This document shows, in pieces, positions 47,275-57,249 of a DNA stretch of 64,000 nt. The stretch is taken from the NCBI RefSeq assembly GCF_040219335.1, contig NZ_JAVJSQ010000031.1, positions 434,001-498,000 of the forward strand, in the 5' to 3' direction. Source of the stretch: Gimesia sp. (GTDB lineage: Bacteria > Planctomycetota > Planctomycetia > Planctomycetales > Planctomycetaceae). Under the pieces are notes generated by a model. It was not told the DNA's origin and did no database searches. It saw nothing but the letters and a program-made list of their open reading frames with translations. Position numbers and translations under genes: made by a program. Numbering within the stretch: the stretch's first letter is position 1; each line of letters starts with the position of its first letter.

Positions 47275-49191
47275 TTAATGGGTCTCAAGTGAATTCTTTT
47301 TATGTCGTTTCTGGTGGAACTCGGATGCCTTTTTCAACAGTTCCTTGGCATCGGAACTCAAAGTATCGCTCTGAACTTTCTGGACCAGAACTCCTTTGGT
47401 CCGTTCATGATGTTCCCGTTCTTCCCGCCATTTGAGATTCTGAATGGAATGTTTCAGAAAATGGGGAATCCCTTCATGGGGAACAGGCGAAGAGTGGAGT
47501 TTGGTATGAATCGCTTTTTCGTGGGCCTGGAAGTCGATTTTGACGACCAGCTGCTTCAGGTCCGGATCTTCAATACGATCCAGAATACGATTCATTTCCG
47601 GGACGATCCCCTCTTCCGTTAAGTCAATGCTTAACTGGTAAAGAAAGCGTAGACGGGGATCTTTCAGGTTGGCTGGAGATATATGTTGCTGAATCTGGGG
47701 AACACATTCGGGGTATACAAAGATGATTTCAAGAAGTTCGCTCTCAAGTTGATTATCTTTCGCTGAATTTTCTGAAGTTCCACCGATTCCGGAGGTGTGG
47801 TCTGCACTCGGAGTTGAATGGGGGTCGTTTGAAGGGACACTCGGATTCAGACTGGGGGTTTGCTTCTGTTTGACTTCACTTAATCGTTTTCGGACAACAG
47901 TTTCGTTTAAGCTCAGTCGATCTGCTAACTTTCTTAATATGATATCTTCACGTATTTTGCCGGTTAAGTTTGGACTTGCGGCCAGAAGCTCCAGCATTTC
48001 TTCTAAAATTCGGTGTTGTCCATCAATTGACTCCAGTCCAAATTTGTCAACACAGAGATTCAATTTAAAAATCCAGGCTTCCGGGGCTTGTACGATCAAC
48101 TGCTGCAAACTCTTTGCCCCCTGCTGTTCCAGAAAATCTGCCGGATCCTGGCCTGCCGGCAGCGTTAAAATACGTAAATCTACTTCTTGAGCGATGAATT
48201 TCGTTAAAGCCCGCTCCGCAGCCTGCTGTCCTGCGGTATCGCCATCAAATACCAGTACGACTTTACGTGCCAGCCGTTTGAGATAAGTCACATGCGATTC
48301 TGTCAGAGCCGTCCCCAATGTGGCTACGACATTAGTCACACCAAACTGATGCGCTGTAATGCAATCAGTGTACCCTTCTACTACGACAACTGTTTCTGTT
48401 TCGCGAATTCCCTGGCGCGCTTCATCCAAGCCAAACAACAGTTTGCTCTTAGTGAAAATCACACTTTCCGGACTGTTGAAATATTTCGCCAGTTTTGCTG
48501 AGTCGGCTCCCGGCAGGATACGTCCCCCGAATGCAACAACCCGCTTTCGCTCGTCGTGAACCGGAAACATCACCCGATTAACGAAATAATCCGAACAACG
48601 TGACTGTCCCTCTTTTCTGAAGATCAGTTTCGCTTCCAGCAGCAGCTGTTCGGGGAAATGATTGCGTGATCGATTGACCAGCCATTGCCAGTCATCCGGA
48701 TGAAAACCGAGATTAAACTGCCGCATGGTCTCTTCGGTAAAGCCCCGGTCTTCCATCAGGTAACGGCGGGCATATTCTCCTACCGCAGTCTCCATCAGAC
48801 ATTCATGGAACTGCGTTTCCGCCCATTTCATGACGTCATACAGACTCGACTTCTCTAATGGCTGTTGTCCGCCCTGTGAATGACGGGGGGTGAACTTGGG
48901 AATTTCGAGATGGGCCTTCTCGGCCAGAATCTTGAGTGCTTCGACAAAGTCGACCCGGTCATATTCCATGACCCAGGAAAAGCAGTCCCCGCCGAGGTTA
49001 CAGACCCAGCAGCGCCAGGTTGCACGTTCGGGGGAGATGACCATGGACGGATTATGGTCGTTATGAAAGGGACACAATCCTTTGAAATCGCGTCCATTGG
49101 GAGTCAGCTGAACCGACTCTGCGACCAGTTCTACCAGGTCTGTCCTCTGGCGGACCAGTTCTTTGAAATGTTGATCAAATCCTGGCGACAC
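47275..49191 (-). CDS. dnaG: DNA primase
   Basis: DnaG makes RNA primers for replication. The 638-aa protein has the N-terminal zinc finger (Cys40, His43, Cys61, Cys64 in [12 protein letters not shown] and [11 protein letters not shown]), the RNA polymerase core, the Toprim part ([36 protein letters not shown]) and a C-terminal helicase-binding region (after about 430). The GTG start is supported by AGGAG seven bases upstream. It leads the dnaG-rpoD operon. Confidence 0.96.
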   Translation of the reverse strand: MSPGFDQHFKELVRQRTDLVELVAESVQLTPNGRDFKGLCPFHNDHNPSMVISPERATWRCWVCNLGGDCFSWVMEYDRVDFVEALKILAEKAHLEIPKFTPRHSQGGQQPLEKSSLYDVMKWAETQFHECLMETAVGEYARRYLMEDRGFTEETMRQFNLGFHPDDWQWLVNRSRNHFPEQLLLEAKLIFRKEGQSRCSDYFVNRVMFPVHDERKRVVAFGGRILPGADSAKLAKYFNSPESVIFTKSKLLFGLDEARQGIRETETVVVVEGYTDCITAHQFGVTNVVATLGTALTESHVTYLKRLARKVVLVFDGDTAGQQAAERALTKFIAQEVDLRILTLPAGQDPADFLEQQGAKSLQQLIVQAPEAWIFKLNLCVDKFGLESIDGQHRILEEMLELLAASPNLTGKIREDIILRKLADRLSLNETVVRKRLSEVKQKQTPSLNPSVPSNDPHSTPSADHTSGIGGTSENSAKDNQLESELLEIIFVYPECVPQIQQHISPANLKDPRLRFLYQLSIDLTEEGIVPEMNRILDRIEDPDLKQLVVKIDFQAHEKAIHTKLHSSPVPHEGIPHFLKHSIQNLKWREEREHHERTKGVLVQKVQSDTLSSDAKELLKKASEFHQKRHKKNSLETH

Positions 49192-49652
49192 CAGTTTCTC
49201 CTGAACAGTTAAGAAGCAGCCCGAATGCCAGTTTCCGTCAACAGCTGGAAAGTGGACCTTTATACATAAACCTAGAGTGCTTCCCTGCTCAACTCCGTGT
49301 CCTCAAATTCTACACCATAGAAGGAGAGGGTCAAGAAAATGCGAATCTGGATTGTTCAGACTCACGGTCGCTTAAGGTCAAAATTTGTATAATGTTACAA
49401 AAATGCCTCATCGCGCAACTTCAACGGATGCCTCAAACTGACCTCTACTCCCCCTGTCTGCTTAATCAGATAGGTTGTGATGCTTTATCAGCACAGCCAC
49501 CGAAGGATTAGACAGTTGGTTTGTATGAATTATCCATATTATACCCCCCTGATGAGTGTCTGCAATCTTCCTGAGAAAGAAACCTGACCTGTTAAGGGAC
49601 TCCCTCTGCGCAGAATGATGCGATTCGCGATCAATCTCAGGACAGCAGACTG
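49192..49652. other. Intergenic region upstream of dnaG
   Basis: 461 bases between two minus-strand genes with no supported gene. The dnaG promoter should be here. TTTGTATAATGTTACAAA at about 49384 is a near-palindrome that could be part of one. Confidence 0.4.
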
Positions 49653-51293
49653 CTATTTGGCAGCTGCTTCTTCCTGAGGTTCCTCTGTGGGGGCATCTGC
49701 CTGTTTAATCTGCCAGAGAGAGATATTACCGAACTTCTCGCTGCACTTGGGGCATTTCGCCTTGGCAATCGCTTTGCCGGTTTTGCCGCCGATACGTTCC
49801 TTCTTGCGTGAATCTTCGCTGACAATCAGCTGGCAGCCCTGACATTGTCGGCCTACCAGGGTCAGCTCGATTTCGGGATCGGCTTCGTAGAATTCGAGAT
49901 TCTCGTTCTCAAGTGCTTCGAACTGCTCTTCGCTGTAGTGACAGGTGACCTGTCGCGTTTCATCGGTCAGCGGAATTCCAGAGTCAGGACCGAGGTCACC
50001 GACGCTATGCAGTTCCTGGAGTGCTTCAGCAAACTTACGATATTCGGTCAGACTGAACGTCAGATACTGATTTTCCTTGCTGTCTTCCTGTTTCGGGAGG
50101 GCGATCGCAATGCGGCCTTTTCCGAAGACGGGAACGCCGGCAAAAATTGATTCGTGATCGTACATTGTCGGGAAGACGACTTTCAGCTTCGAAATCTGAT
50201 CTGCAGAGAGCGTCTGAACGCTGGCGGCTGGGATTTCCGCATCGTCCTTCTCTTCACGAAGATGCTGGGCGATTTCGATGCGGGCTTGATCCTGTTTATC
50301 CTTGGAGCCCCCTCCGAGGAGACCGGCTTTCACCAGACCGAGTAACAGCATGCGCTCCGGGGAAATGGCCACATCGACGGTGGTAAAGGTCTTTTCCAGA
50401 CTGTTGGGTTTCAGCTTGAGCTTGGTCGGATCGACGGCATGCAGTTTCAGATTCTGGAACCAGTGCCTGTAAGTGCCGGGATCGAAGGTATCGGTTCCTG
50501 CGGCGGCTTCGTTCTCTGCCCCGGAGTCAGTTGATTCCTCATCTGCTGGCTTGGGCGATCCCATTGGTACCAGATACATGACGTTACAGGCAGGACATTT
50601 TCCGGCTGAGCCGCGATACTCCTCGCGGACACGGATGCGATGTCCATTCGGGCAGTACACGACAATACCGCCTTCGATTTTGGCAGCACGTCGACGACGA
50701 CGTCCCCCTTTACGGCGACGCTTTTCTTCTTTTTCTTCCTGCAGAGCGACATCCAGCAGCACGTCGCCGCCGGTCGCTACAGAATGATCTTCATCGGGCT
50801 CAGAGGGCGCTGCCTTCTGCTTCGATTCGTCTTCTGCTTCCGCTTTTTCGGCTGCTTCCTCTTCGGCGGCATGTTGCTGCGCTTCTTCAACAGATTCTTC
50901 CCGTGCCAGCGGGATGGTTGATTCTTCCCGTTCACTGACCTCAACACCGCCTGCCAGCTGAAAGTCGTCGTCGCTGGCTTCGTACTCGGTGACGGAGACA
51001 CTCTGATCGAGTTCGAAGTCGTCATCGTCACGATCGGAATAAGCGGTCATGGTGGCGGTAGAAGCGCGTGATTCTTCCTCTGCCGACTCGTCAGATTCCT
51101 CCGGAAGCGGACTGAAAATCATCGGCGGCGGATTTTCCTGCATCTTGCGATAGGCTTCCGCTATATCTTCCCGCATGAAAGAGCCACAGTTCCAGCAGCG
51201 GACCAGACCGACGCGGACCATTTCATTACACAACGGACACGGTATTTCATTGGAATTGGTATTCTGTTCATCCGGAGTTATGTCGTTGGACAT
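49653..51293 (-). CDS. Acidic protein with three zinc ribbons
   Basis: I do not recognise this 546-aa protein. It has an N-terminal zinc ribbon (CPLCNEMVRV, RCWNCGSFM; residues 19-41), a low-complexity acidic stretch rich in E, D, S and A (about 60-185), a basic KEEKRRRKGGRRRRRAAK segment, a second ribbon (YCPNGHRIRV, KCPACNVMYLVP), a folded middle domain and a third ribbon (CQGCQLIV, KCPKCSEKFG) before the C-terminus. No signal peptide. It may bind nucleic acid or act as a scaffold; this is a guess from composition. AGGGA precedes the ATG. Confidence 0.72.
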   Translation of the reverse strand: MSNDITPDEQNTNSNEIPCPLCNEMVRVGLVRCWNCGSFMREDIAEAYRKMQENPPPMIFSPLPEESDESAEEESRASTATMTAYSDRDDDDFELDQSVSVTEYEASDDDFQLAGGVEVSEREESTIPLAREESVEEAQQHAAEEEAAEKAEAEDESKQKAAPSEPDEDHSVATGGDVLLDVALQEEKEEKRRRKGGRRRRRAAKIEGGIVVYCPNGHRIRVREEYRGSAGKCPACNVMYLVPMGSPKPADEESTDSGAENEAAAGTDTFDPGTYRHWFQNLKLHAVDPTKLKLKPNSLEKTFTTVDVAISPERMLLLGLVKAGLLGGGSKDKQDQARIEIAQHLREEKDDAEIPAASVQTLSADQISKLKVVFPTMYDHESIFAGVPVFGKGRIAIALPKQEDSKENQYLTFSLTEYRKFAEALQELHSVGDLGPDSGIPLTDETRQVTCHYSEEQFEALENENLEFYEADPEIELTLVGRQCQGCQLIVSEDSRKKERIGGKTGKAIAKAKCPKCSEKFGNISLWQIKQADAPTEEPQEEAAAK

Positions 51294-51856
51294 ACTAAAT
51301 CCCTGTACCTGGATAAAAACGTAGATGATGACTGGGAGATAAACAAATCATAATTACTTCATCACTTCTGAGCTGAGTATCAAACCCGAAAAGAATACAA
51401 ATGAAGAAATTCAGAAGTTCGTTTAATTATGACCTGAAACGGTGAATATATGAAATTTTGTTAGAAAACCACACAGACTGTGGAGCAACGCCAGATTAAC
51501 ATAGCACTCGAGCAAATGCAGTAATGAATTGTCCTTTTATCAATATTAGCGTTTTACTGGAATCAGTCTGAGCTTTTTGTCGGAAATGTGTCCATTTTGC
51601 AGACAGACTCTGTCATAAACCTAGTCCAATCTGTCTGTAAAGCAAATGACTGCTCCGGATAAATAGAACGATCTGCGTTGGGTCATGTTTATTATAATGA
51701 CTAGTGCAAGAAGTATTCAAGAGTATACAGAACAGTACGCAATTTTCCGGGGCGGAATGCGCGTCTGAAAACGGGAAACCGCGCGAATCTGAGGGGACTT
51801 CGGAGCAGCAACCTGTTATACTGCCTGCATTACAGGCCCGTCGGAGCAGCAATTTC
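51294..51856. other. Divergent intergenic region
   Basis: 563 bases with no supported gene. The DUF58 frame is open to 51704, but the 51 extra residues are not family-like, so the start is placed at 51857. The AT-rich first half probably holds promoters for both directions. Confidence 0.45.
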
Positions 51857-52753
51857 ATGCCAAATGCAGAACAATACCTCAAACCGGAAGTCATCCAGAC
51901 CGTGGCCCGGCTCGATCTGCGGGCCAAGTTCATCGTGGAAGGCTTTCTGAGCGGCCTGCATGCCAGCCCCTATCACGGCTTCAGTGTCGAATTCAGCGAA
52001 CACCGACGCTACACCCAGGGGGATGACCCACGCGACATTGACTGGCAGGTCTATGCCAAAACCGATCGCTACTACATCAAAAAGTACCAGGCGGAGACCA
52101 ATCTGACCGGTTACCTGGTGATCGATCTTTCTGAAAGTATGGCTTATACCTATCGCCAGCAGCTCTCCAAATTTGATTACGGGATCTGTCTGGCCGCATC
52201 GCTGGCGTACATGATGATCCACCAGCAGGATCCGGTCGGCCTGATCACCTTTGGTGACAAGATCAGGGATTTCCTGCCTCCCCGCAGTAGGCGGGGACAG
52301 CTGGGGAACATACTGGCAATGCTCGCCAACTCCCAACCTGTTGGGACGACGGAGGTTTCACAAAACCTGCAGCAGATCGCTTCGATGATCAAACACCGCA
52401 GTCTGCTGATGATTTTCTCGGATCTGCTGACCGATCAGAAGAGCGTGCTCGACAGTCTGCAGCGTCTGCGTTACGCTGGCCACGATGTCATCCTGTTTCA
52501 TATTCTGGACGAAGCAGAGGTCTACTTCCCTTTCGAGGGGATGGTCGATCTTCAGGAACCCGAACAGGGTGAGTCTATGGTTCTGGATGCGGAGGGCATG
52601 AAAGCCGACTATCTGGAGGCGGTTCAGGAAATGCGGGAGACCTATCGCGAGAAACTGTTCGCGATGGGCGTTGATTACGTTCCCCTGGATACCAGCATGC
52701 CGTTTGACAAAGCGCTGATTGAGTATCTTTCCCAGAGAAAAGCCCGTTTTTAA
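51857..52753 (+). CDS. DUF58 domain protein (VWA-like)
   Basis: The 298-aa protein matches DUF58, a domain next to or within von Willebrand A folds: RAKFIVEGFLSGLHASPYHG, FSEHRRYTQGDDPRDIDWQV (the DUF58 signature DxRxIDW), a MIDAS-like VIDLSESMAY and RSLLMIFSDLLTD. Genes of this family commonly lie in MoxR-ATPase/VWA clusters; here no moxR is adjacent in the window. The ATG at 51857 begins MPNAEQYLKPEVIQTVARLD, the usual start. GGAG lies about 10 bases before it. Confidence 0.88.
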   Translation: MPNAEQYLKPEVIQTVARLDLRAKFIVEGFLSGLHASPYHGFSVEFSEHRRYTQGDDPRDIDWQVYAKTDRYYIKKYQAETNLTGYLVIDLSESMAYTYRQQLSKFDYGICLAASLAYMMIHQQDPVGLITFGDKIRDFLPPRSRRGQLGNILAMLANSQPVGTTEVSQNLQQIASMIKHRSLLMIFSDLLTDQKSVLDSLQRLRYAGHDVILFHILDEAEVYFPFEGMVDLQEPEQGESMVLDAEGMKADYLEAVQEMRETYREKLFAMGVDYVPLDTSMPFDKALIEYLSQRKARF

Positions 52754-53186
52754 CTATCCTTATGAACACAAACCGGCTTTTCAACCATGCGACTGAACGC
52801 AAGCAGAGGTTAAGTTATACGGATTCAAAGTTAAATACTGATTAGTACCTGTCCGTTCTTGAAATCTTAACTGAGTATGCGAGTCTAATAGCTTGCAAGT
52901 GCTCGCTGCCAAATTTAGAGTGTTACTCACTTTGGATCATTGTGTTTGAATGGAATCCTGAGTTTCAGGCCCCTGTAATGGATGCTGGCCGCTCGGTGAT
53001 CTGCTACCGCCGCTGTTTTTCCGATTTCTTCTTAAGAAATTGAATTTTTTACAAACAGCGCACCATCACGAATCGTAGTAAGCTCGCAGAAATTCTAGCG
53101 TTAGCTTAGTCGGGCCCCTTTGGCTCGAAATACTGTTCTCATAACTGATTATCATTTTATTCACAGTGGGGAGCTGAGAACCGCCA
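52754..53186. other. Intergenic region upstream of the ABC exporter
   Basis: 433 bases with no supported gene. It should carry the promoter for the ABC genes. I see no clear terminator for the DUF58 gene. Confidence 0.45.
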
Positions 53187-54092
53187 ATGGACAACGAGTC
53201 AGTCATTCAGATCAGCAATCTGACAAAGATCTATCGTGATTTCTGGGGCCGCAAGAAAGTTCGCGCTCTCAACTCTTTAAGCCTCGAAGTAAAAAAAGGC
53301 GAAATCTTTGGTCTGCTGGGTCCAAACGGTTCCGGAAAGACGACCACTCTGAAACTGCTGCTGGGTCTGCTGTTTCCCTCGGAAGGGGAAATTAAGGTCT
53401 TGGGCCAGCCTGCCTCGAACGTTGAGAAAAACGAGCGGATCGGTTATCTGCCGGAAGAATCCTATCTGTATCGCTTCCTGAATGCGGAAGAAACACTCGA
53501 CTTCTACGGGCGTCTGTTCAAGATTTCTCCCAAGGAACGCCGCGAACGCGCCGCCGAGCTGATCGAAAAGGTCGGACTGGGACACGCCAAACGCCGTCAG
53601 CTGAAAGAATACTCCAAAGGGATGACCCGCCGTATCGGTCTGGCTCAGGCCCTGATCAACAACCCCGACCTGGTCATGCTTGACGAACCGACCAGTGGTC
53701 TGGACCCACTCGGTACCGACGACATGAAACGCATGATCGTCGAGCTGAAAGAACAGGGCAAGACCGTGCTGATGTGCAGCCACTTGCTGGCTGACGTGCA
53801 GGACGTGTGTGACCGGATCGCGATTCTCTACGGCGGCGAACTCAAAGTCATGGGTCGCGTGGATGACCTGCTCAAAGAACAGGAAGAGACCCAGATCCTG
53901 ACGTCTCGCCTGAGCGATGAAGCCATCAAAGAGATCGAACAGGTCGTCGCCAAGCACAATGGTAAGGTCGATGCCATCGATCACCCGACAGCAACTCTGG
54001 AATCCCTGTTCCTGAAAACGGTTCAGGAAAGTAAAGAACGACCGGGTCAGCGCTTTGTTCCCGAGACGGAAACGAAGAAGGCTGCTGAATAA
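53187..54092 (+). CDS. ABC-2 type transporter ATP-binding protein
   Basis: The 301-aa ATPase has Walker [10 protein letters not shown] (about residues 45-53), Q-loop region IGYLPEES, signature [15 protein letters not shown], Walker [16 protein letters not shown] and the switch His in [17 protein letters not shown]. It belongs to the DrrA/NatA-like exporters that pair with ABC-2 permeases. The C-terminal 60 residues are a regulatory extension. The next two genes form the rest of the unit. Substrate unknown. Confidence 0.92.
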   Translation: MDNESVIQISNLTKIYRDFWGRKKVRALNSLSLEVKKGEIFGLLGPNGSGKTTTLKLLLGLLFPSEGEIKVLGQPASNVEKNERIGYLPEESYLYRFLNAEETLDFYGRLFKISPKERRERAAELIEKVGLGHAKRRQLKEYSKGMTRRIGLAQALINNPDLVMLDEPTSGLDPLGTDDMKRMIVELKEQGKTVLMCSHLLADVQDVCDRIAILYGGELKVMGRVDDLLKEQEETQILTSRLSDEAIKEIEQVVAKHNGKVDAIDHPTATLESLFLKTVQESKERPGQRFVPETETKKAAE

Positions 54093-54204
54093 GCGGCGGG
54101 CTGTGTCTGGTTGTTATTACTCACGATCATTGACTCTGTCTCGGCTGGAAGGATTCAGCAGAGCCTCATATCCAATGAGATGTTATTCACAGAAGTAAAT
54201 CATT

Positions 54205-55827
54205 ATGTCTTTTGATCCAATTCCATTCAATTGGCTGGAAGCTTTAAAACATTTTGCATTCGTGTTTGGAAGCTCCATGGTCATCGCGCTGGTCGTCTGT
54301 CTGGTGGTGGGTGTCATCACCCGCGGGGCGAAGGGGTTCGTCGATGTCTTCAGCGGCGTGCTGGACTTCTTTGTGCAGATCATCCATATCTCACCCCGCC
54401 GCATCTGGTCTTTATCGGTCCTCACGATCCGCGAATCACTGCGACAGAAAATTCTGTTCGTCTTCATCATCTTTGCGGTGCTGTTCATGTTTGCCGGCTG
54501 GTTCCTGGCGGGCGCTGCAGACAGACCCGATCTCCAGGTGCAGTCTTATATTGACTTCGTACTCAAAGCCATCAGTTGGCTCGTGATCCCAATCATGCTG
54601 CTGCTGGCCTGCTGGTCGTTACCGGAAGACATCCGTTTGCGCACCATTCATACCGTCGTTACCAAGCCGGTCTACCGGATTGAAATCGTCATGGGCCGCA
54701 TGCTGGGCTTCACGGTGCTCGGCACCGCCATTCTGCTCGTGATGGGCGGCGTGGGTTATATCTGGATCAATCGCCAGGTGCCCGACACCGCGAAAGAGAG
54801 CCTGGTTTCCAAGGTTCCGATTTACGGCGACATCGCCTTCACCAACCGTGAAGGGGCTCCTGCTGCCTCCGGGATCAATGTGGGTGACATCTGGATGTAC
54901 CGCAGCTACATCGAAGGTGCCACCAAGGCTCGGGCGATCTACAAATTCGAAGGGGTCGACGAAAGCGACGCCATCGATGACAAGTTGAATCTGCAGGCTT
55001 CGTTCGAAGCGTTCCGAACCCACAAAGGGGATATGGAAAAAGGCGGGATTCTGTACGAGCTGACCTTCGTCAATGAAGATAAAGGGCTCCGCGTTGATAC
55101 ATCCCCGATGATCAACAAGGAATACACCGAAAACCGGTTGCAGATCGACCGTAAACTCTCACAGAAAAAGAATGAGGGCGAGGCCGACCAGGAAGTCGTC
55201 ACTTACGATATTTTCGACGATCTGGTCGACAAAGACGGCAACCTGACCGTTGAAGTCGCCTGTCTGGAAGCAGGACAGTTGCTGGGGATGGCCCGTCCCG
55301 ACCTCTTCATTCGTACTCCCGACCGTTCGTTCATGGTCGGTTACTCTAAAGCGATTCTGGGCATCTGGTTGCCGATGGTACTGGTGATCATGCTGGGCGT
55401 GACCGTCAGCTGTTTCGTCAAAGGCCCGGTTGCCATCCTGACGACCTTCACCGTTGTGATGGTCGGATTCATGTCCAAAGAATACATGAATGAAATTTTG
55501 AGCGGCAAAATGCAGGCCTCCGGTGCGATTGAAGCCTGGTATCGACTGTTAACTCACATGAATTCTCAAACGGAACTGCCTAATGGTCCCGTAAAAGGTA
55601 TAATCGTCGTCGTTGATGGTGGCATCCGGAACTTCCTCTGGCTCTGCCAGCAGATCATCCCGAACTTTGGTATCTTCTCGAACATGCGGGAATATGTCAT
55701 CAAAGGGTTTGACGTCTCCTGGAGTGCAGCTCTGCTGCCGGGACTGTTGACCACAGCGGCCTATATTCTTCCCTGCTTATTGATTTCATTCTATAGTTTG
55801 AAGCTCCGCGAACTGGAGGCGAAATGA
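54205..55827 (+). CDS. ABC-2 type transporter permease
   Basis: The 540-aa protein has an N-terminal pair of membrane helices (FGSSMVIALVVCLVVGVITR), helices near residues 85-140 and 160-190, a large external domain (about 195-395) and several helices in the last 150 residues (LGIWLPMVLVIMLGVTVSCF, AALLPGLLTTAAYILPCLLI). The large soluble loop between helices is typical of ABC-2 permeases that export larger substrates. It follows the ATPase by 112 bases and overlaps the next gene by 4 bases (ATGA), so the two are translationally coupled. Confidence 0.82.
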   Translation: MSFDPIPFNWLEALKHFAFVFGSSMVIALVVCLVVGVITRGAKGFVDVFSGVLDFFVQIIHISPRRIWSLSVLTIRESLRQKILFVFIIFAVLFMFAGWFLAGAADRPDLQVQSYIDFVLKAISWLVIPIMLLLACWSLPEDIRLRTIHTVVTKPVYRIEIVMGRMLGFTVLGTAILLVMGGVGYIWINRQVPDTAKESLVSKVPIYGDIAFTNREGAPAASGINVGDIWMYRSYIEGATKARAIYKFEGVDESDAIDDKLNLQASFEAFRTHKGDMEKGGILYELTFVNEDKGLRVDTSPMINKEYTENRLQIDRKLSQKKNEGEADQEVVTYDIFDDLVDKDGNLTVEVACLEAGQLLGMARPDLFIRTPDRSFMVGYSKAILGIWLPMVLVIMLGVTVSCFVKGPVAILTTFTVVMVGFMSKEYMNEILSGKMQASGAIEAWYRLLTHMNSQTELPNGPVKGIIVVVDGGIRNFLWLCQQIIPNFGIFSNMREYVIKGFDVSWSAALLPGLLTTAAYILPCLLISFYSLKLRELEAK

Positions 55828-57149
55828 ACAAACTCTCTTCCAAACATCGAAAACTGGCTTATGTCATCGCGATTATCATTTTGCTGATACCGGTGATCTG
55901 GCTGGGTATGCCTTCCACCGGAGAAGAAGGATCTGGGGGCGAACTGGCCCAGTTACGGGTGCAGTATGAACTCGGGGAAAGTACCCTGGGTGACGTCGAT
56001 CCTTCCAGCGCGTCCATGAACTTCGTTCTGCTCGGTCTGCGGGGCATCGCCACCAACCTGCTCTGGATGGATGCTAAAGACTACCAGGAACGGAAAGAAT
56101 GGGCCAAGCTGCGTTCCACCGTCGATTCGATCATTCTGCTCCAGCCTCACTACATGAAGGTGTGGGACTTCCAGGGCTGGAACCTGGCTTACAACGTTTC
56201 TGCAGAGTGGGATGCCGTCGAGGATCGTTACTTCTGGGTTAAGGAAGGGATCAAGTTCCTCAACGAGGGAGTTGCCCGCAACGAACGCTTCCCCGAACTC
56301 GACTGGAAAATCGGTAACCTGCACGGCCAGAAAGTGGGTCGTTCCGATGAATGGAAACAGTTCCGACGCTTCTACAAGGTCGACCCTAATACCGAACGGT
56401 ATGATGGCGGCCCCGATCCGGAAATCAATCCCGAGCGTCTGGATAACTACCAGGTTGCGAAGGAGAAATACCTGATTGCCAACGAGAAAGAACTCAAGCA
56501 CAAACAGCACCTGCAGATGCGGATGCTCTTCCGGGCTGCTCCCTGGCACGCCCAGTTCGACTATGCCAACGCCATGCAGCGTGAAGGTAAGTTCGGTAAA
56601 GAACGGACCGATGCCTGGGCACAGGGCTTCAAAGAATGGACTACCATCTTCGGTCGTGAAGAGTTCATGACTCCCAAGGGAGCGGTGGTACTCGAATGGA
56701 CCGACGACGATATCAAGAACCTGGCCAAACGGGACAACGTCAGTGAGTCAGACAAGAAGCACTGGACCGACCGTTACCAGAGTACTGCCAACTACCGTTT
56801 CTGGCGAACACGTGCCCTATCCGAATCTGAGCAGCAGACGATTGATGCTCACAAAGCGATCTACGACGGCGAAGTGTCCTTCACCGAAGGTAAGTTCGAC
56901 AAGGCACAGGCGGAACTCGAAAAAGGGATGTCCCTCTATGCTTCCGTCCTGAACAAGTACCCGAGTCTGATGGCCGAAGACCTGGCGATAGAAGAAGGTC
57001 TGAAAGCAGTCCTGCTCTGGCGTGACATTCATGACCTGAAAGGGATCCCTGCCCCAGAGAGCTTCCCGCTGAAGCCACTCTGGATCAAAGAACAGGGACG
57101 TGTCCCCGGTCTGCAGGAAGACCTGCGACGCGACCTGGGTATCCAGTAA
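55824..57149 (+). CDS. Membrane-anchored protein coupled to the ABC exporter
   Basis: I do not recognise the family. The 441-aa protein has one N-terminal membrane helix (LAYVIAIIILLIPVIWLGM) and a soluble, mostly helical, aromatic-rich domain with TPR-like spacing at the ends (KAIYDGEVSFTEGKFDKAQA, ELEKGMSLYASVLNKYP). Overlap with the permease gene (ATGA) shows coupled translation. It probably works with the exporter on the outer face of the membrane. Conserved in planctomycetes as far as I know, function unknown. Confidence 0.75.
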   Translation: MNKLSSKHRKLAYVIAIIILLIPVIWLGMPSTGEEGSGGELAQLRVQYELGESTLGDVDPSSASMNFVLLGLRGIATNLLWMDAKDYQERKEWAKLRSTVDSIILLQPHYMKVWDFQGWNLAYNVSAEWDAVEDRYFWVKEGIKFLNEGVARNERFPELDWKIGNLHGQKVGRSDEWKQFRRFYKVDPNTERYDGGPDPEINPERLDNYQVAKEKYLIANEKELKHKQHLQMRMLFRAAPWHAQFDYANAMQREGKFGKERTDAWAQGFKEWTTIFGREEFMTPKGAVVLEWTDDDIKNLAKRDNVSESDKKHWTDRYQSTANYRFWRTRALSESEQQTIDAHKAIYDGEVSFTEGKFDKAQAELEKGMSLYASVLNKYPSLMAEDLAIEEGLKAVLLWRDIHDLKGIPAPESFPLKPLWIKEQGRVPGLQEDLRRDLGIQ

Positions 57150-57175
57150 GTAATCTGGTACTCAACTGAAAACAG

Positions 57176-57211
57176 AAAGAGCCATCCGCATTCACGGATG
57201 GCTCTTTTTTT
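57176..57211 (+). terminator. Intrinsic terminator of the ABC operon
   Basis: AAAGAGCCATCCG (57176-57188) pairs perfectly with CGGATGGCTCTTT (57195-57207), followed by more T (seven in a row in all). 26 bases after the stop of the third gene. Confidence 0.93.
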
Positions 57212-57249
57212 ATGCCGTTTTTATTCCTGCATTGTCAGCAGAGGGAACT

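Noticed and set aside
47250-47288. rpoD start at the TTG at 47288 overlapping dnaG
   Set aside because: The GTG at 47249 has GGGAGAAG at good spacing and fits a sigma region 1.1 start.
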